The notes under the pieces: model-generated
What the model was told of the DNA's origin: nothing
Database searches by the model: none
The model's input: the letters and a program-made list of their open reading frames with translations, nothing else
Assembly: GCA_964196275.1 (NCBI GenBank)
Contig: CAXMSN010000104.1
Coordinates: forward strand, 1-63,904
Origin: UBA5794 sp964196275
Lineage (GTDB): Bacteria; Actinomycetota; Acidimicrobiia; Spongiisociales; UBA5794
Direction: 5' to 3'
DNA: 63,904 bases
Made by a program: the position numbers and the translations under genes
Shown here: positions 17,372 to 25,476 of the stretch, piece after piece
Numbering within the stretch: the first letter of the stretch is position 1
Layout: each line of letters starts with the position of its first letter

Positions 17372-18274
17372 ATGGCTACATCATCCGACATGATCGACAT
17401 CGTCGAAGTGGGACCCAGGGACGGGCTCCAGAACGAGTCCGTGGTGCTCAGCACCGGGCAGAAACTCGACCTCATCGACCATCTCATCGGCTCGGGGCTG
17501 AAGCGGATCGAAGCTGTCTCTTTCGCCCACCCGGATCTCGTTCCCCAAATGGCTGATGCTGAGGCTGTGATGGCAGGTGTTCAACGCTCCGACGACGTGT
17601 CGTACATCGGCCTGGTCATGAACGCAAAGGGTTGGCAGCGCGCGGTAGAAGCCGATGTCGATGAGGTGAACATGCCGATGTTCACCACGGACACGTTCAA
17701 CACAAAGAATCAAGGCGCCACGACGCAGGGGTCGCTCTCCGTTCTCGCCGACATAGTCGCTGACGCGGAATCGCTGACTACACCTGTGTCGGCAACGGTC
17801 GGCACCGCATGGGGGTGTCCGTTCGAAGGCGAAGTGTCGGTAGAGCGCCTGCTCGCTGTCGTTGAGAGCGTGATGGAGATCGGGGTTTCCGAGATCGCCC
17901 TAGCCGACACCATCGGAGTGGCCGATCCGTGGTCTGTGACCGAACGCATCGAGGCGGTAAAGATGATCACCGGCGACACCCCCCTGCGTGTCCACTTCCA
18001 CGACACCCGTAACACGGGAATCGCCAACGTGTATGCAGCGATCCAGTCTGGAGTCTCGGTTGTCGACGCATCGGTCGGCGGCATCGGTGGCTGTCCATTC
18101 GCCCCTGCAGCAACGGGAAATATCGCAACTGACGATCTTGTATACATGCTCAACCGGGCCGGGTTCTCTCACGGCGTTTCGCTCTCTGAGCTGATCGGTA
18201 CATCGGCAGAGATGTCCAAAGCCCTTGGGAAGGAAGTACCCGCAATGCTGCCGAAAGCAGGAGATTTTCCATGA
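17372..18274 (+). CDS. mvaB: Hydroxymethylglutaryl-CoA lyase
   Basis: The 300-aa TIM-barrel protein opens DIVEVGPRDGLQNESVVLS, the HMG-CoA lyase N-terminal signature including the catalytic Arg-Asp, and carries the cysteine loop GIGGCPFAPAATGNIATDD (family GGCPxAxGAxGN). Histidines of the metal site are in RVHFHDTRNTG. It cleaves HMG-CoA to acetyl-CoA and acetoacetate in leucine catabolism. I start at MATSSDMIDIVEVG (17372). It overlaps the following Dabb gene by ATGA. No other leucine pathway gene is in the window. Confidence 0.93.
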   Translation: MATSSDMIDIVEVGPRDGLQNESVVLSTGQKLDLIDHLIGSGLKRIEAVSFAHPDLVPQMADAEAVMAGVQRSDDVSYIGLVMNAKGWQRAVEADVDEVNMPMFTTDTFNTKNQGATTQGSLSVLADIVADAESLTTPVSATVGTAWGCPFEGEVSVERLLAVVESVMEIGVSEIALADTIGVADPWSVTERIEAVKMITGDTPLRVHFHDTRNTGIANVYAAIQSGVSVVDASVGGIGGCPFAPAATGNIATDDLVYMLNRAGFSHGVSLSELIGTSAEMSKALGKEVPAMLPKAGDFP

Positions 18275-18606
18275 TTCAGAAGACCACAGACAAACGAAGC
18301 GATGCAGGTCCGATGATTCGGCATATCGCGATGTTCACGTTCGTTGATGGTGTCACGGACGACGATGTGCGGGCGATCGATGAAGGTCTAGCCGGACTGC
18401 CTGGCGTGATCGATGCGATCCGTAGCTACTCGTTCGGGCGCGATCTCGGATTCAGCGACACGAATTACGACTACGCAGTCGTCGGTCAATTCGGCTCCCG
18501 GGCCGACCTTGACGTGTACTCGGCTCATCTCGAGCACGTCCGGGTGCTCGAGACCTGCATCAAGCCGGTCCTGAAGGATGTCGTCCGGATCCAGTTCGAG
18601 ATCTAG
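18271..18606 (+). CDS. Dabb-family stress-responsive alpha/beta barrel protein
   Basis: The 111-aa protein has the Dabb pattern (PF07876): MIRHIAMFTFVDGVTDDD, GLPGVIDAIRSYSFGRDLGFSD, YDYAVVGQFGSRADLDVYSAHLEHV and a terminal KDVVRIQFE. These form dimeric ferredoxin-like barrels and sometimes assist small-molecule enzymes. The ATG overlaps the lyase stop (ATGA), so the two are coupled. An internal MIRHIAM at codon 15 is an alternative start. Confidence 0.85.
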   Translation: MIQKTTDKRSDAGPMIRHIAMFTFVDGVTDDDVRAIDEGLAGLPGVIDAIRSYSFGRDLGFSDTNYDYAVVGQFGSRADLDVYSAHLEHVRVLETCIKPVLKDVVRIQFEI

Positions 18607-19583
18607 CCCGAGGGAACTGCGCTCCCTTCATCCCCCTGGCTCGCAGACTCGCCCGTCCCCCTGCGGTCGCTGGCGCTCCCTTCATCCCCCTGGCTCGCAG
18701 ACTCGCCCGTCCCCCTTGAAAGGGGGACGGGGACGCTTCGTTTCAGGCCGTCGGTGGTGGGGCCGGCCAAGGGTGGGATCAGGGATACAAGGGCAACGAC
18801 GGTGAGTGCGATGCCCACCGGCGCGATCCTCCACATCGCATCGAAGCCTCCTATCAGTGTTGCCGATGCGAGGATCACGCTGGCTGCCATACGTGACATC
18901 ACCAAACGGGAGTCCTCGACGAGACCTGGTCTGGCATCCGTCTTTGCCGACACGCTCACCCTCGACGCTGCGATCGCACCGACAAGGAGGAACGCCACCG
19001 CGATAGCTGCGGTCTGTGCAGTCACGGTCACCGGGCTGAGCTCACCCGTATACCACCCTCCGATGAAGGCGCCAGCGAGGGTGCCGACGGCCCACCAACG
19101 CAACCGGCCGAACTCAGGGGCGACCTTCAGGGCCACGAATGCGAAGATGGCGATGCTCCAGAACGAGAGTTCGCGTCCGGAGCCGTATCCGATCACCGCC
19201 ATAAGGCCGAGGTCGAACATCGTGAGTGACCTCGCGACCGTCCCCGAGACCATGCGCAGAGCGATGGCGGCGGAAGCGACCAGAAGGATCGATGGAACGA
19301 ACCACAACGCAGCGACGAACGAGGCGATCATCGCCACTGCTGCCGGCCATGGGTGGTCTGGATCGAGCTCTCTCGTGAGTGCCCATGCGATGAACACGGC
19401 AAACGCAGCCGCGACCGCCTCGGCCACGGTCATCGGGTTTCCGACCATCCACTCTTCAGACAGCGCCCGCGCGAGATACAGCGTCAGCGCGATGCCGAAC
19501 CCTGCCACGACGATCTTGTTTGAGGTTCGCCGCATGTTCAGACCGCGTGCGAGGCCTGACATGTGTTTCGCTTGACTCATCAT
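18603..19583 (-). CDS. Polytopic membrane protein with repeat-derived C-terminus
   Basis: The 326-aa protein has about eight hydrophobic segments between residues 20 and 285 and no recognised family motif. Its C-terminal 45 residues (after LAGPTTDG) are translated from two copies of the dispersed DNA repeat, producing the unit RGTGESASQGDEGSA twice, and read as low-complexity hydrophilic sequence. The protein most likely ended near the start of the repeats before their insertion. The start could also be at one of the internal methionines within the first 20 residues. Confidence 0.7.
   Translation of the reverse strand: MMSQAKHMSGLARGLNMRRTSNKIVVAGFGIALTLYLARALSEEWMVGNPMTVAEAVAAAFAVFIAWALTRELDPDHPWPAAVAMIASFVAALWFVPSILLVASAAIALRMVSGTVARSLTMFDLGLMAVIGYGSGRELSFWSIAIFAFVALKVAPEFGRLRWWAVGTLAGAFIGGWYTGELSPVTVTAQTAAIAVAFLLVGAIAASRVSVSAKTDARPGLVEDSRLVMSRMAASVILASATLIGGFDAMWRIAPVGIALTVVALVSLIPPLAGPTTDGLKRSVPVPLSRGTGESASQGDEGSASDRRGTGESASQGDEGSAVPSG
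18621..18662 (-). repeat. Dispersed hairpin repeat, truncated copy 3a
   Basis: A 42-bp sequence identical to 18675-18716, starting GCTCCCTTCATCCCCCTGGC and ending CGTCCCCCT. It lies within the coding end of the membrane protein gene. Confidence 0.85.
18675..18728 (-). repeat. Dispersed hairpin repeat, copy 3b
   Basis: The first 42 bases repeat 18621-18662 exactly with a 54-bp offset. The copy then completes the hairpin GTCCCCCTT-GA-AAGGGGGAC. Reverse-complemented, it matches copy 1 and the copies at 43030 and 50204. Confidence 0.85.
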
Positions 19584-19591
19584 GACCCAAA

Positions 19592-21019
19592 CTACAGGGA
19601 CTTGAGGAAGATGAGGAGCCGCTCTCTATCGGCGACATCGAGAGCTACGAACCCGTTTCGAGCGACCGCAGCCTCACCGCCGTGCCACAGCACAGCCTCT
19701 TCGATGGTTCGCGCCCTGCCGTCATGAAGGAATCCCGCATCCGGATTGACGGAGCGGATCATGCCGAGCCCCCACAGCGGCGAGGTCCTCCACTCGCTCG
19801 GTAGCGCTGTGCCGTCCGATCGCCCGTCACTCAGGCCGCCACCCATGTCATGGAGCAGCATGTCCGTATACGGAAGGATCGTCTGCTCCGAGAGCGCGAG
19901 GACACTGTGCTCACCGGTGGTCCACCGGGCGATGTGGCACGCAGAGCAGCCGAGCGTGTCGAAGATCTCCTCTCCTTCAACCACGGACGCATCCGAAACA
20001 CCCTTTCGAGCAGGCACGGCAAGCGTCTGTGAATAGAAGATGACCGCATCGAGGCGATCTCCTGAGATCTCAGGAGATCCCCCACTCCGAGCTTCGGCGC
20101 ATGCGACCTGGATCGTCGGACAGTTCTGGCTGGGTAGGGAGGGAGACGTGATCCCCATATCGAACAAGTACGCAAACGCTGTCTGGTCGGCGATCGAGGC
20201 GACATTCGACTTCAGCCCGAATCGGCCGAGAACCGACTCACCACCGCCAATCGGTACAGCTCGGGAGGCGACTCCTGATATGCCGTTGCCATCGAGATCC
20301 TCCGGATCCGCGTTCTCGAGAATGGCGCTCGCAGAGATGGCTTCAAGGAGGCCAACACCGATCAGTGGCGGTGCCACTCGTACCGAACGTGCGTGCAGCG
20401 AGCCGATCGATCCGAACATCTCGTCTCTGACCGTCACAACGGGTCTCCGCAACGTGTAGGGAGTGCCATCGACGTAGGCACCGGAAACCTCCTCCCACCG
20501 GACCTCCACGATCGCTTCCGAGAGGACCCCGTCGATCGCCTGCGTTTGGACCTGAATGCCGTAGGCATCGGCCGTCACGTCCTTGCCGTTGTCGTCGACG
20601 AATCTGAGGATGGGAAAGCTTTCGCTCGTTGAAGAACTCGGAGCAGATCCCCGGCCGTCCGCCACGTGACATGCTGCACACGAAGCGGACAGATATGTCG
20701 GCCCGAGGCCATCTCTGGTCGGCTCCGGCCCGGGAGCGCTCGTCCACGGTTCCGTGAAGAACTCATCTCCAATCCGAAACACGACCGCCCCGACGTCGTC
20801 GAGGTTCGCCGCAGGTTGGCTGAACGCACCGACGCCGGTGATCCGAACCGTGCCATCGCCCCCGGGTGCCGCCTTCTCAGCGTCCGATGCCCCGAAACTT
20901 GAGCCGCTCCCACATCCGGAGAGAGCAAGCGCCACTGACGCGATCAGGACCGCAGCGTTCCTGAAGGTCCGCAGGCCGTGTCGCATCATCGGCGCCAGCG
21001 TATCCGCCACGGTCTTCAT
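19592..21019 (-). CDS. Di-haem cytochrome c (DUF1111, peroxidase-like) lipoprotein
   Basis: The 475-aa protein starts at the ATG at 21019 (MKTVADTLAPMMRHGL), has a lipoprotein signal (VLIASVALALSGCGSG) and two CxxCH haem-attachment sites, SASCAACHVADGRG and LGCSACHIARW, as in the di-haem oxidoreductase family (DUF1111, PF06537). The closing block IRSVNPDAGFLHDGRARTIEEAV with HxxxA is conserved. It would act as an extracytoplasmic redox protein and depends on the ccm operon for haem attachment. It ends one base from the glycerate kinase gene, which is upstream in the same direction. Confidence 0.9.
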   Translation of the reverse strand: MKTVADTLAPMMRHGLRTFRNAAVLIASVALALSGCGSGSSFGASDAEKAAPGGDGTVRITGVGAFSQPAANLDDVGAVVFRIGDEFFTEPWTSAPGPEPTRDGLGPTYLSASCAACHVADGRGSAPSSSTSESFPILRFVDDNGKDVTADAYGIQVQTQAIDGVLSEAIVEVRWEEVSGAYVDGTPYTLRRPVVTVRDEMFGSIGSLHARSVRVAPPLIGVGLLEAISASAILENADPEDLDGNGISGVASRAVPIGGGESVLGRFGLKSNVASIADQTAFAYLFDMGITSPSLPSQNCPTIQVACAEARSGGSPEISGDRLDAVIFYSQTLAVPARKGVSDASVVEGEEIFDTLGCSACHIARWTTGEHSVLALSEQTILPYTDMLLHDMGGGLSDGRSDGTALPSEWRTSPLWGLGMIRSVNPDAGFLHDGRARTIEEAVLWHGGEAAVARNGFVALDVADRERLLIFLKSL

Positions 21020-21020
21020 G

Positions 21021-22274
21021 TCATCGCGCAGTGGGTTTCGCCCACATCCAGACATCGCACACGTTCGTTCCCGTCGGTCCCGTGACAACAACACAGCCGA
21101 CATCCTCGAGAACGGGGTTGCTGTTGTTCGATGCGAGTTCCGCGACTGCATCCCAGCCCTTGCGGGCGATCTCGTCACCCGTGGCTCCATCCACGATCGC
21201 TCCGGCGGCATCCGTCGGCCCATCGATCCCGTCAGTTCCCAGGGCAGCGAAGACGCCGCCAGATAGTGCAAGAGCCGGTACCGCTGCAAGCGCAGCCTCC
21301 TGGCTTCGCCCGCCGAGTCCTGTCCCTTGCAGCGTGACAGTTGTCTCCCCGGCTGCGACCCAGACGATCCCAGGCTCGGACGCCGTGATCAATTCCACTG
21401 CGCGAGTGCGCGACTCTCCGACCAACTCGAAAGTCGCGATCTGGACATCGAAGCCCTCCGCCCGCAGTTCGTCCGCAGCGGCATCGGCAGCCATGGCAGG
21501 CGAACCAACTGTCTCGACGACCGTCTCATACCGAGCAGGTGACCGCTCGAATCCATCGATGGCAGCACGCACCGAGTCAGGAATGTGATCAGCCAGCCCC
21601 CATCTGCCCATCATCTGTTGCGCTCTTGTGCCGAGGTCCGACGGAATCGTCGGACCTGAAGACACAACGTCGGCACCACCGACAACGACATCGGAGAGCA
21701 CGAGACTGACAACCTGCGTGGCGCCGGCCCACTCCACGACCCCTCCTGCCTTCATCTGGGACATCACTGCGCGGATCTCGTTCATGTCTTCGATCGGCAT
21801 GCCGGACCCGAGCATCAATGCGTTCACGTCGACAAGGTCGTCGAGCGTGACTGCTTCGGCCAGCACATCGGCCGCAGCGCTGCCGCCACCGGAGACCACA
21901 GCGACGATCAGGCCATCGTCGGGTGCACCGGAGACAACTTCCATGATGGCCAGGCCGGCGTCGAGACTCTCCTGAGTTGGGACAGGATGTCCTCCGCGGA
22001 CAAGCCTGACCGCACATGGGGCCTCGTACGGCGAGACCACGAGGCCTGCCGTGCTTCCTGTCTCGGCTGCAACAGCATCGGCCATCGCTGGGGCAGCTTT
22101 CCCGATACCGACGATCGTGATCTGATCCGGGCGGAACGTTCCCACAGCCCGACCACCGACAGATACAACGCCGTCCATGTACGTCAGCGATCTCGCCACC
22201 GCATCGAGCGGGTCCGCGGCCGAAACCGCCGCGGCGAAGGCGGATTCAAGTTGAGCTCTCGTAGGCAATGCCAT
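21021..22274 (-). CDS. Glycerate 2-kinase (MOFRL/GckA family)
   Basis: The 417-aa protein matches the glycerate-2-kinase family: IVGIGKAAPAMADAVAA, GGHPVPTQESLDAGLAIMEV, VVSGGGSAAADVLAEAVTLDD, and the MOFRL domain with GETTVTLQGTGLGGRSQEAALA and FAALGTDGIDGPTDAAGAIVD. It phosphorylates glycerate to 2-phosphoglycerate, feeding photorespiration-type or serine-cycle carbon to glycolysis. The ATG at 22274 (MALPTRAQLESAF) is preferred to 22295, since that ATG overlaps the divergent gene's start. It precedes the di-haem lipoprotein by one base. Confidence 0.93.
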   Translation of the reverse strand: MALPTRAQLESAFAAAVSAADPLDAVARSLTYMDGVVSVGGRAVGTFRPDQITIVGIGKAAPAMADAVAAETGSTAGLVVSPYEAPCAVRLVRGGHPVPTQESLDAGLAIMEVVSGAPDDGLIVAVVSGGGSAAADVLAEAVTLDDLVDVNALMLGSGMPIEDMNEIRAVMSQMKAGGVVEWAGATQVVSLVLSDVVVGGADVVSSGPTIPSDLGTRAQQMMGRWGLADHIPDSVRAAIDGFERSPARYETVVETVGSPAMAADAAADELRAEGFDVQIATFELVGESRTRAVELITASEPGIVWVAAGETTVTLQGTGLGGRSQEAALAAVPALALSGGVFAALGTDGIDGPTDAAGAIVDGATGDEIARKGWDAVAELASNNSNPVLEDVGCVVVTGPTGTNVCDVWMWAKPTAR

Positions 22275-22293
22275 GGTCGCGTAGTCTTGCAGC

Positions 22294-22653
22294 ATGGATC
22301 AGGAACACCACGCGGACTGGCTGATAGCTAGGGCCCTGGAAGATGGAACTCTCGACACCGGGGTCAGTCATGGCAAGCCCTTGCCGTCGATGAACCGTGA
22401 CCCGCTGTGGTGGGTCAGAGGCCTCCTCGACCGCGAATCGATGCCGGAACGGCTTGCGGAAGCGGAGAGCATGGTGGATGGCCTCTTTGACATGGCGGTC
22501 AAGGAACCGGACCTGAGGGCAGCAAGGGACATTCTCGCCAAGCGCAACCAGGCGGTGGTCGCATGGAACGCCGATGCACCCGAGGAACTCCGGCTGGAAC
22601 TCATCGAAGAGACCGACCTTCTCACCAGACGCGCCGAAGCGCCCGGTACGTAG
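22294..22653 (+). CDS. Small protein resembling DUF1992 (DnaJC28 domain)
   Basis: The 119-aa protein has the motif LIARALEDGTLDTGVSHGKPLP followed by a basic Trp-Trp segment and helical charged regions, similar to the IxxAIxxGxFDNLPGxGKPL core of DUF1992 (PF09350). Function of this domain is unknown in bacteria. It is divergent from the glycerate kinase, and the two starts are 20 bases apart. Confidence 0.6.
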   Translation: MDQEHHADWLIARALEDGTLDTGVSHGKPLPSMNRDPLWWVRGLLDRESMPERLAEAESMVDGLFDMAVKEPDLRAARDILAKRNQAVVAWNADAPEELRLELIEETDLLTRRAEAPGT

Positions 22654-22686
22654 CCGGACGCTTCAGGGCGGGTTAGTTGGTGGTGG

Positions 22687-23205
22687 CTAGGCGTCGTCTC
22701 CGTCCTGGTCGGACTGCTGAGCCTCACGCTCTGCCTTCTTCTCTGCGACGAAGTCATCCCACTCTGCCTGGGTGATCTGACCGTCTTCGATCAGTTCAGC
22801 GAACGGGCCGTCATCGTTCTTGAACGGATGGCCATCAGGGAGTTCGGCGATCTCTTCAGCCGAGATCACACCATCATCGAGCAGTTCCTCGGTCTGAGCC
22901 CTCAGGTGCCCCCGGCGATGGCGTCTGCCTTCGCCGTCCGGGCGGTTCGCTTTCAGCTCCTCGTGCTTGGCCTGAAGGGCCTCCTTCACCGCTGTCGCCT
23001 GACTCTGATTGATCGTGCCAGCATCGACGAGTTCGCCGAGCACCTCATCGAGGATGGCGCCCTTCTCTGGCCGCTCCTGGCTCTCCTGGGTCGTGGTGTC
23101 GTCGATGGTCTGAGCCTCGGCAGGCGAGTCCGTCGCTGTAGATGCGACGAACGCACCTGCAACGAGTATCCCGGCCGCAGCGACCGATGCAATAAGTCTC
23201 TTCAT
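22687..23205 (-). CDS. Secreted protein with three 'DGxI' helical repeats
   Basis: The 172-aa protein has a signal peptide (MKRLIASVAAAGILVAGAFV, cleavage likely after SPAEA). The mature part holds three repeats of a helix plus turn: LGELVDAGTINQSQATAVKEAL, TEELLDDGVISAEEIAELP and FAELIEDGQITQAEWDDFVAE, ending in a DQDGDD tail. The consensus L-x-x-G-x-I-x-x-x-[SE] recalls short SHOCT-like or EF-hand-like helices; whether it binds metal is not known. It lies just downstream of the two-component genes on the same strand and shares an upstream motif with the response regulator gene. Confidence 0.75.
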   Translation of the reverse strand: MKRLIASVAAAGILVAGAFVASTATDSPAEAQTIDDTTTQESQERPEKGAILDEVLGELVDAGTINQSQATAVKEALQAKHEELKANRPDGEGRRHRRGHLRAQTEELLDDGVISAEEIAELPDGHPFKNDDGPFAELIEDGQITQAEWDDFVAEKKAEREAQQSDQDGDDA

Positions 23206-23271
23206 GGTGGATTCCTTTCATCCGACTTTGCCCCTGCAGGTTGACAAGCCGATGTGGTCGCTTTGTCAGGT

Positions 23272-23283
23272 GAACCTAAGAAC
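23272..23283 (-). promoter_or_regulatory. Putative response-regulator box upstream of the secreted protein gene
   Basis: The coding-strand sequence GTTCTTAGGTTC lies 67 bases upstream of the secreted protein ATG and overlaps the histidine kinase stop codon. An 11/12 match, GTTCTTAGGCTC, lies upstream of the response regulator gene. It may be the response regulator's binding site. Confidence 0.45.
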
Positions 23284-24679
23284 TAACTGAAAGATCTTGT
23301 ACGTCGCCATCGCTGTCCAGACACGGAATCGTGAACCCAACTTCTGCGCCGGATCCCGTGGGACGGTTCCGTGCGAACACTTCGCCGCCGTGATCCGTCA
23401 CTATCTGCTCCACGATCGACAGGCCGAGACCCGAGCCCGGTTTTGACCTCGCGTCGTCTGACCGATAGAAACGCTCGAACACATGGCCGATATCAGGCCG
23501 AGCGATGCCTGGCCCGCCGTCAGTGACGGTCAAGGTGCCATCGTCGATGGTGACGATGATCTCGCCATCGATCGGTGACCACTTGTCGGCATTTGCGACG
23601 ATGTTGCCGATGGCACGTTCAAGGGCCGCACGCTTTCCCGAAACCGTTGACGAGTCCGCATCAAGGACGACCGATCGCCCATTTCTCCGGTCGAGCCTCT
23701 CAGCGATCGCCTCAACGACGGCACGCAGTTCGACAGCCGCCAGAGGCTCCTCCTCGTACCGATCCGTAGCCAGGTCCACGACTTCCGAGACAAGCTCCGT
23801 CAGTTCCTCGACCTCGGCATGTGCGGCCTGAAGCATCCTCTTTCGTTCGTCGGGCTCTACCTCATGGCGCTGCAGGATCTCGATGTTGGTACGGAGCGCG
23901 GTCAGGGGCGTTCGGAGTTCGTGTCCCGCATCGCGGACCAGGCGTGTCTGCTCCTCTCGTGCCGCCTCGACTTCGGCGAGGAGCGCGTTGAACGCGATCG
24001 CGAGTTCAGCGATCTCATCGCTCCCTCTCACATCGAGCCTGCCTCCGATATCTCGCGTCTGTGTGATCTCAGACACGGACCGCTCGAGATCTCCGATGGG
24101 ACGGACAGCGTGGCGAGCGACGACAAGGCCAAGGCCTCCCGCGAGCAGGATGCCAAGGGCGCTCCCGACGGCAAGAAGAAGCGCGAATCCAGCAAGCGAT
24201 TCATCCGCCTCGGTGAGCGGTCGTCCGATCTGGAAGATGTTTTCGGTGCCCGGAACGACCAGTGTCGCGATGCGCAGGTGCGTTCCGTCGACCCATTCGG
24301 AACGGAGAGTCGCCTCATCTGGATCCAAGTCGTCCGCGCTCGGTGGAGGGAGCTCAAGCTCGTCGGAGCCGATGTTGAGCGTGCCCTCCGGGGTGATGAT
24401 CTGGAAGAAGGCTGTGTCGAATTCGGGCCGGCCCGGGCGAGCGAACACGGTCACGAGTTCGCGGAAAGGATTGCGGCCGCGATCCCCCGTTCCAAACAGT
24501 GGCCCTTCCTCTACGACGACCGAGCCGATCTCGACGATCGAGGCGCGCTCAAGGAGGCTCTCATCGATCTGACCCATGATCTGGCTTCTTGCGCCGAGGA
24601 ACGCTCCGATGGAGACCACAAAGACCGTCACGGCAACAGCAGCAGCGGATACCAACGCAATGCGCCGTTGAATGCTCAT
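23276..24679 (-). CDS. Two-component sensor histidine kinase (MprB-like)
   Basis: The 467-aa protein has two membrane helices (about 10-30 and 163-187) bracketing an extracytoplasmic sensor domain, a HAMP linker, a dimerisation/phospho-acceptor helix (RLVRDAGHELRTPLTALRTN) and an ATPase domain with the N-box (AIGNIVANADKWSP), G1 (VTDGGPGIARPDIG) and G2 (KPGSGLGLSIVEQI). It phosphorylates the adjacent OmpR-type regulator. The architecture resembles MprB of mycobacteria. It overlaps the regulator gene by four bases. Confidence 0.95.
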   Translation of the reverse strand: MSIQRRIALVSAAAVAVTVFVVSIGAFLGARSQIMGQIDESLLERASIVEIGSVVVEEGPLFGTGDRGRNPFRELVTVFARPGRPEFDTAFFQIITPEGTLNIGSDELELPPPSADDLDPDEATLRSEWVDGTHLRIATLVVPGTENIFQIGRPLTEADESLAGFALLLAVGSALGILLAGGLGLVVARHAVRPIGDLERSVSEITQTRDIGGRLDVRGSDEIAELAIAFNALLAEVEAAREEQTRLVRDAGHELRTPLTALRTNIEILQRHEVEPDERKRMLQAAHAEVEELTELVSEVVDLATDRYEEEPLAAVELRAVVEAIAERLDRRNGRSVVLDADSSTVSGKRAALERAIGNIVANADKWSPIDGEIIVTIDDGTLTVTDGGPGIARPDIGHVFERFYRSDDARSKPGSGLGLSIVEQIVTDHGGEVFARNRPTGSGAEVGFTIPCLDSDGDVQDLSVSS

Positions 24680-25365
24680 CCGTCTGAGCGGAGTACGTAC
24701 CCGACGCCTCGAACAGTGTGGATGAGACGAGGTGCATCACCGGCTTCGAGCTTGCGGCGGAGATAGCCGACGTACACATCGAGCGAGTTGGACGATGTCA
24801 GGAAGTCGATGCCCCAGATCTCCTCGTAAATCGTGTCCCTGTCCAGCACGATGCCCGGTGTGCGGGCGAGCAGGACGAGAAGGTCGAACTCTGTCTTCGT
24901 GAGAACGATCGAGTCGTCTCCCCTCATGACCGTCCTGGCCCCAGGATCGATGACGAGGTCCTCATATCGCATCACCTGCGAGACGTCGCCCATCGACCGA
25001 CGGAGGAGCGCCCGGATCCGGGCAAGGAGTTCGTCGAGCGCAAACGGCTTCGTCAGGTAGTCATCAGCACCCGCATCAAGCCCCTCCACACGATCGTCTA
25101 CGGCGGTCTTCGCTGTGAGCATCAGTATCGGGATCGTGTCCCCTGATGCCCTGATCCGTTTGCAGGTCTCGATGCCGTCAACGTGGGGCATCATCACATC
25201 AAGCAGGACGAGGTCGTACGAGGTGCTCCTGACCATCGACAAGGCGATGCCCCCGTCGCGAGCGGCGTCAACCTCATAACCCTCGAAGCCGAGGGCGCGC
25301 TCCAGCGCCTCACGAACGGCAGGGTCGTCCTCGACGACGAGAATCTTCATGTCGGAATTCTCCAT
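24676..25365 (-). CDS. OmpR/PhoB-family response regulator (MprA-like)
   Basis: The 229-aa protein has a receiver domain (KILVVEDDPAVREALERAL; phospho-Asp in YDLVLLDVMMPHVDG; Lys in DDYLTKPFALDEL) and a C-terminal winged helix with LTKTEFDLLVLLARTPG and SLDVYVGYLRRKLEAGDAP. The nearest known relatives by eye are MprA-type regulators of envelope stress. It starts at 25365 (MENSDMKILVVED) or at the internal ATG at 25350. It is the first gene of the rr-hk unit and probably controls the secreted repeat protein that follows. Confidence 0.95.
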   Translation of the reverse strand: MENSDMKILVVEDDPAVREALERALGFEGYEVDAARDGGIALSMVRSTSYDLVLLDVMMPHVDGIETCKRIRASGDTIPILMLTAKTAVDDRVEGLDAGADDYLTKPFALDELLARIRALLRRSMGDVSQVMRYEDLVIDPGARTVMRGDDSIVLTKTEFDLLVLLARTPGIVLDRDTIYEEIWGIDFLTSSNSLDVYVGYLRRKLEAGDAPRLIHTVRGVGYVLRSDG

Positions 25366-25405
25366 TGCGCCAGCCTACGACGCAGTGGTGAGCGGAGCGT
25401 GAAAC

Positions 25406-25417
25406 GAGCCTAAGAAC
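25406..25417 (-). promoter_or_regulatory. Putative response-regulator box upstream of the response regulator gene
   Basis: The coding-strand sequence GTTCTTAGGCTC lies 41 bases upstream of the response regulator ATG and matches 11/12 bases with the site at 23272-23283. The shared motif suggests autoregulation. Confidence 0.45.
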
Positions 25418-25476
25418 GCGGTGAGAGCCGTTCTCGTCAAGCACCTGCCGGGCAGGGTCGGGGTTACCATCGCCCG

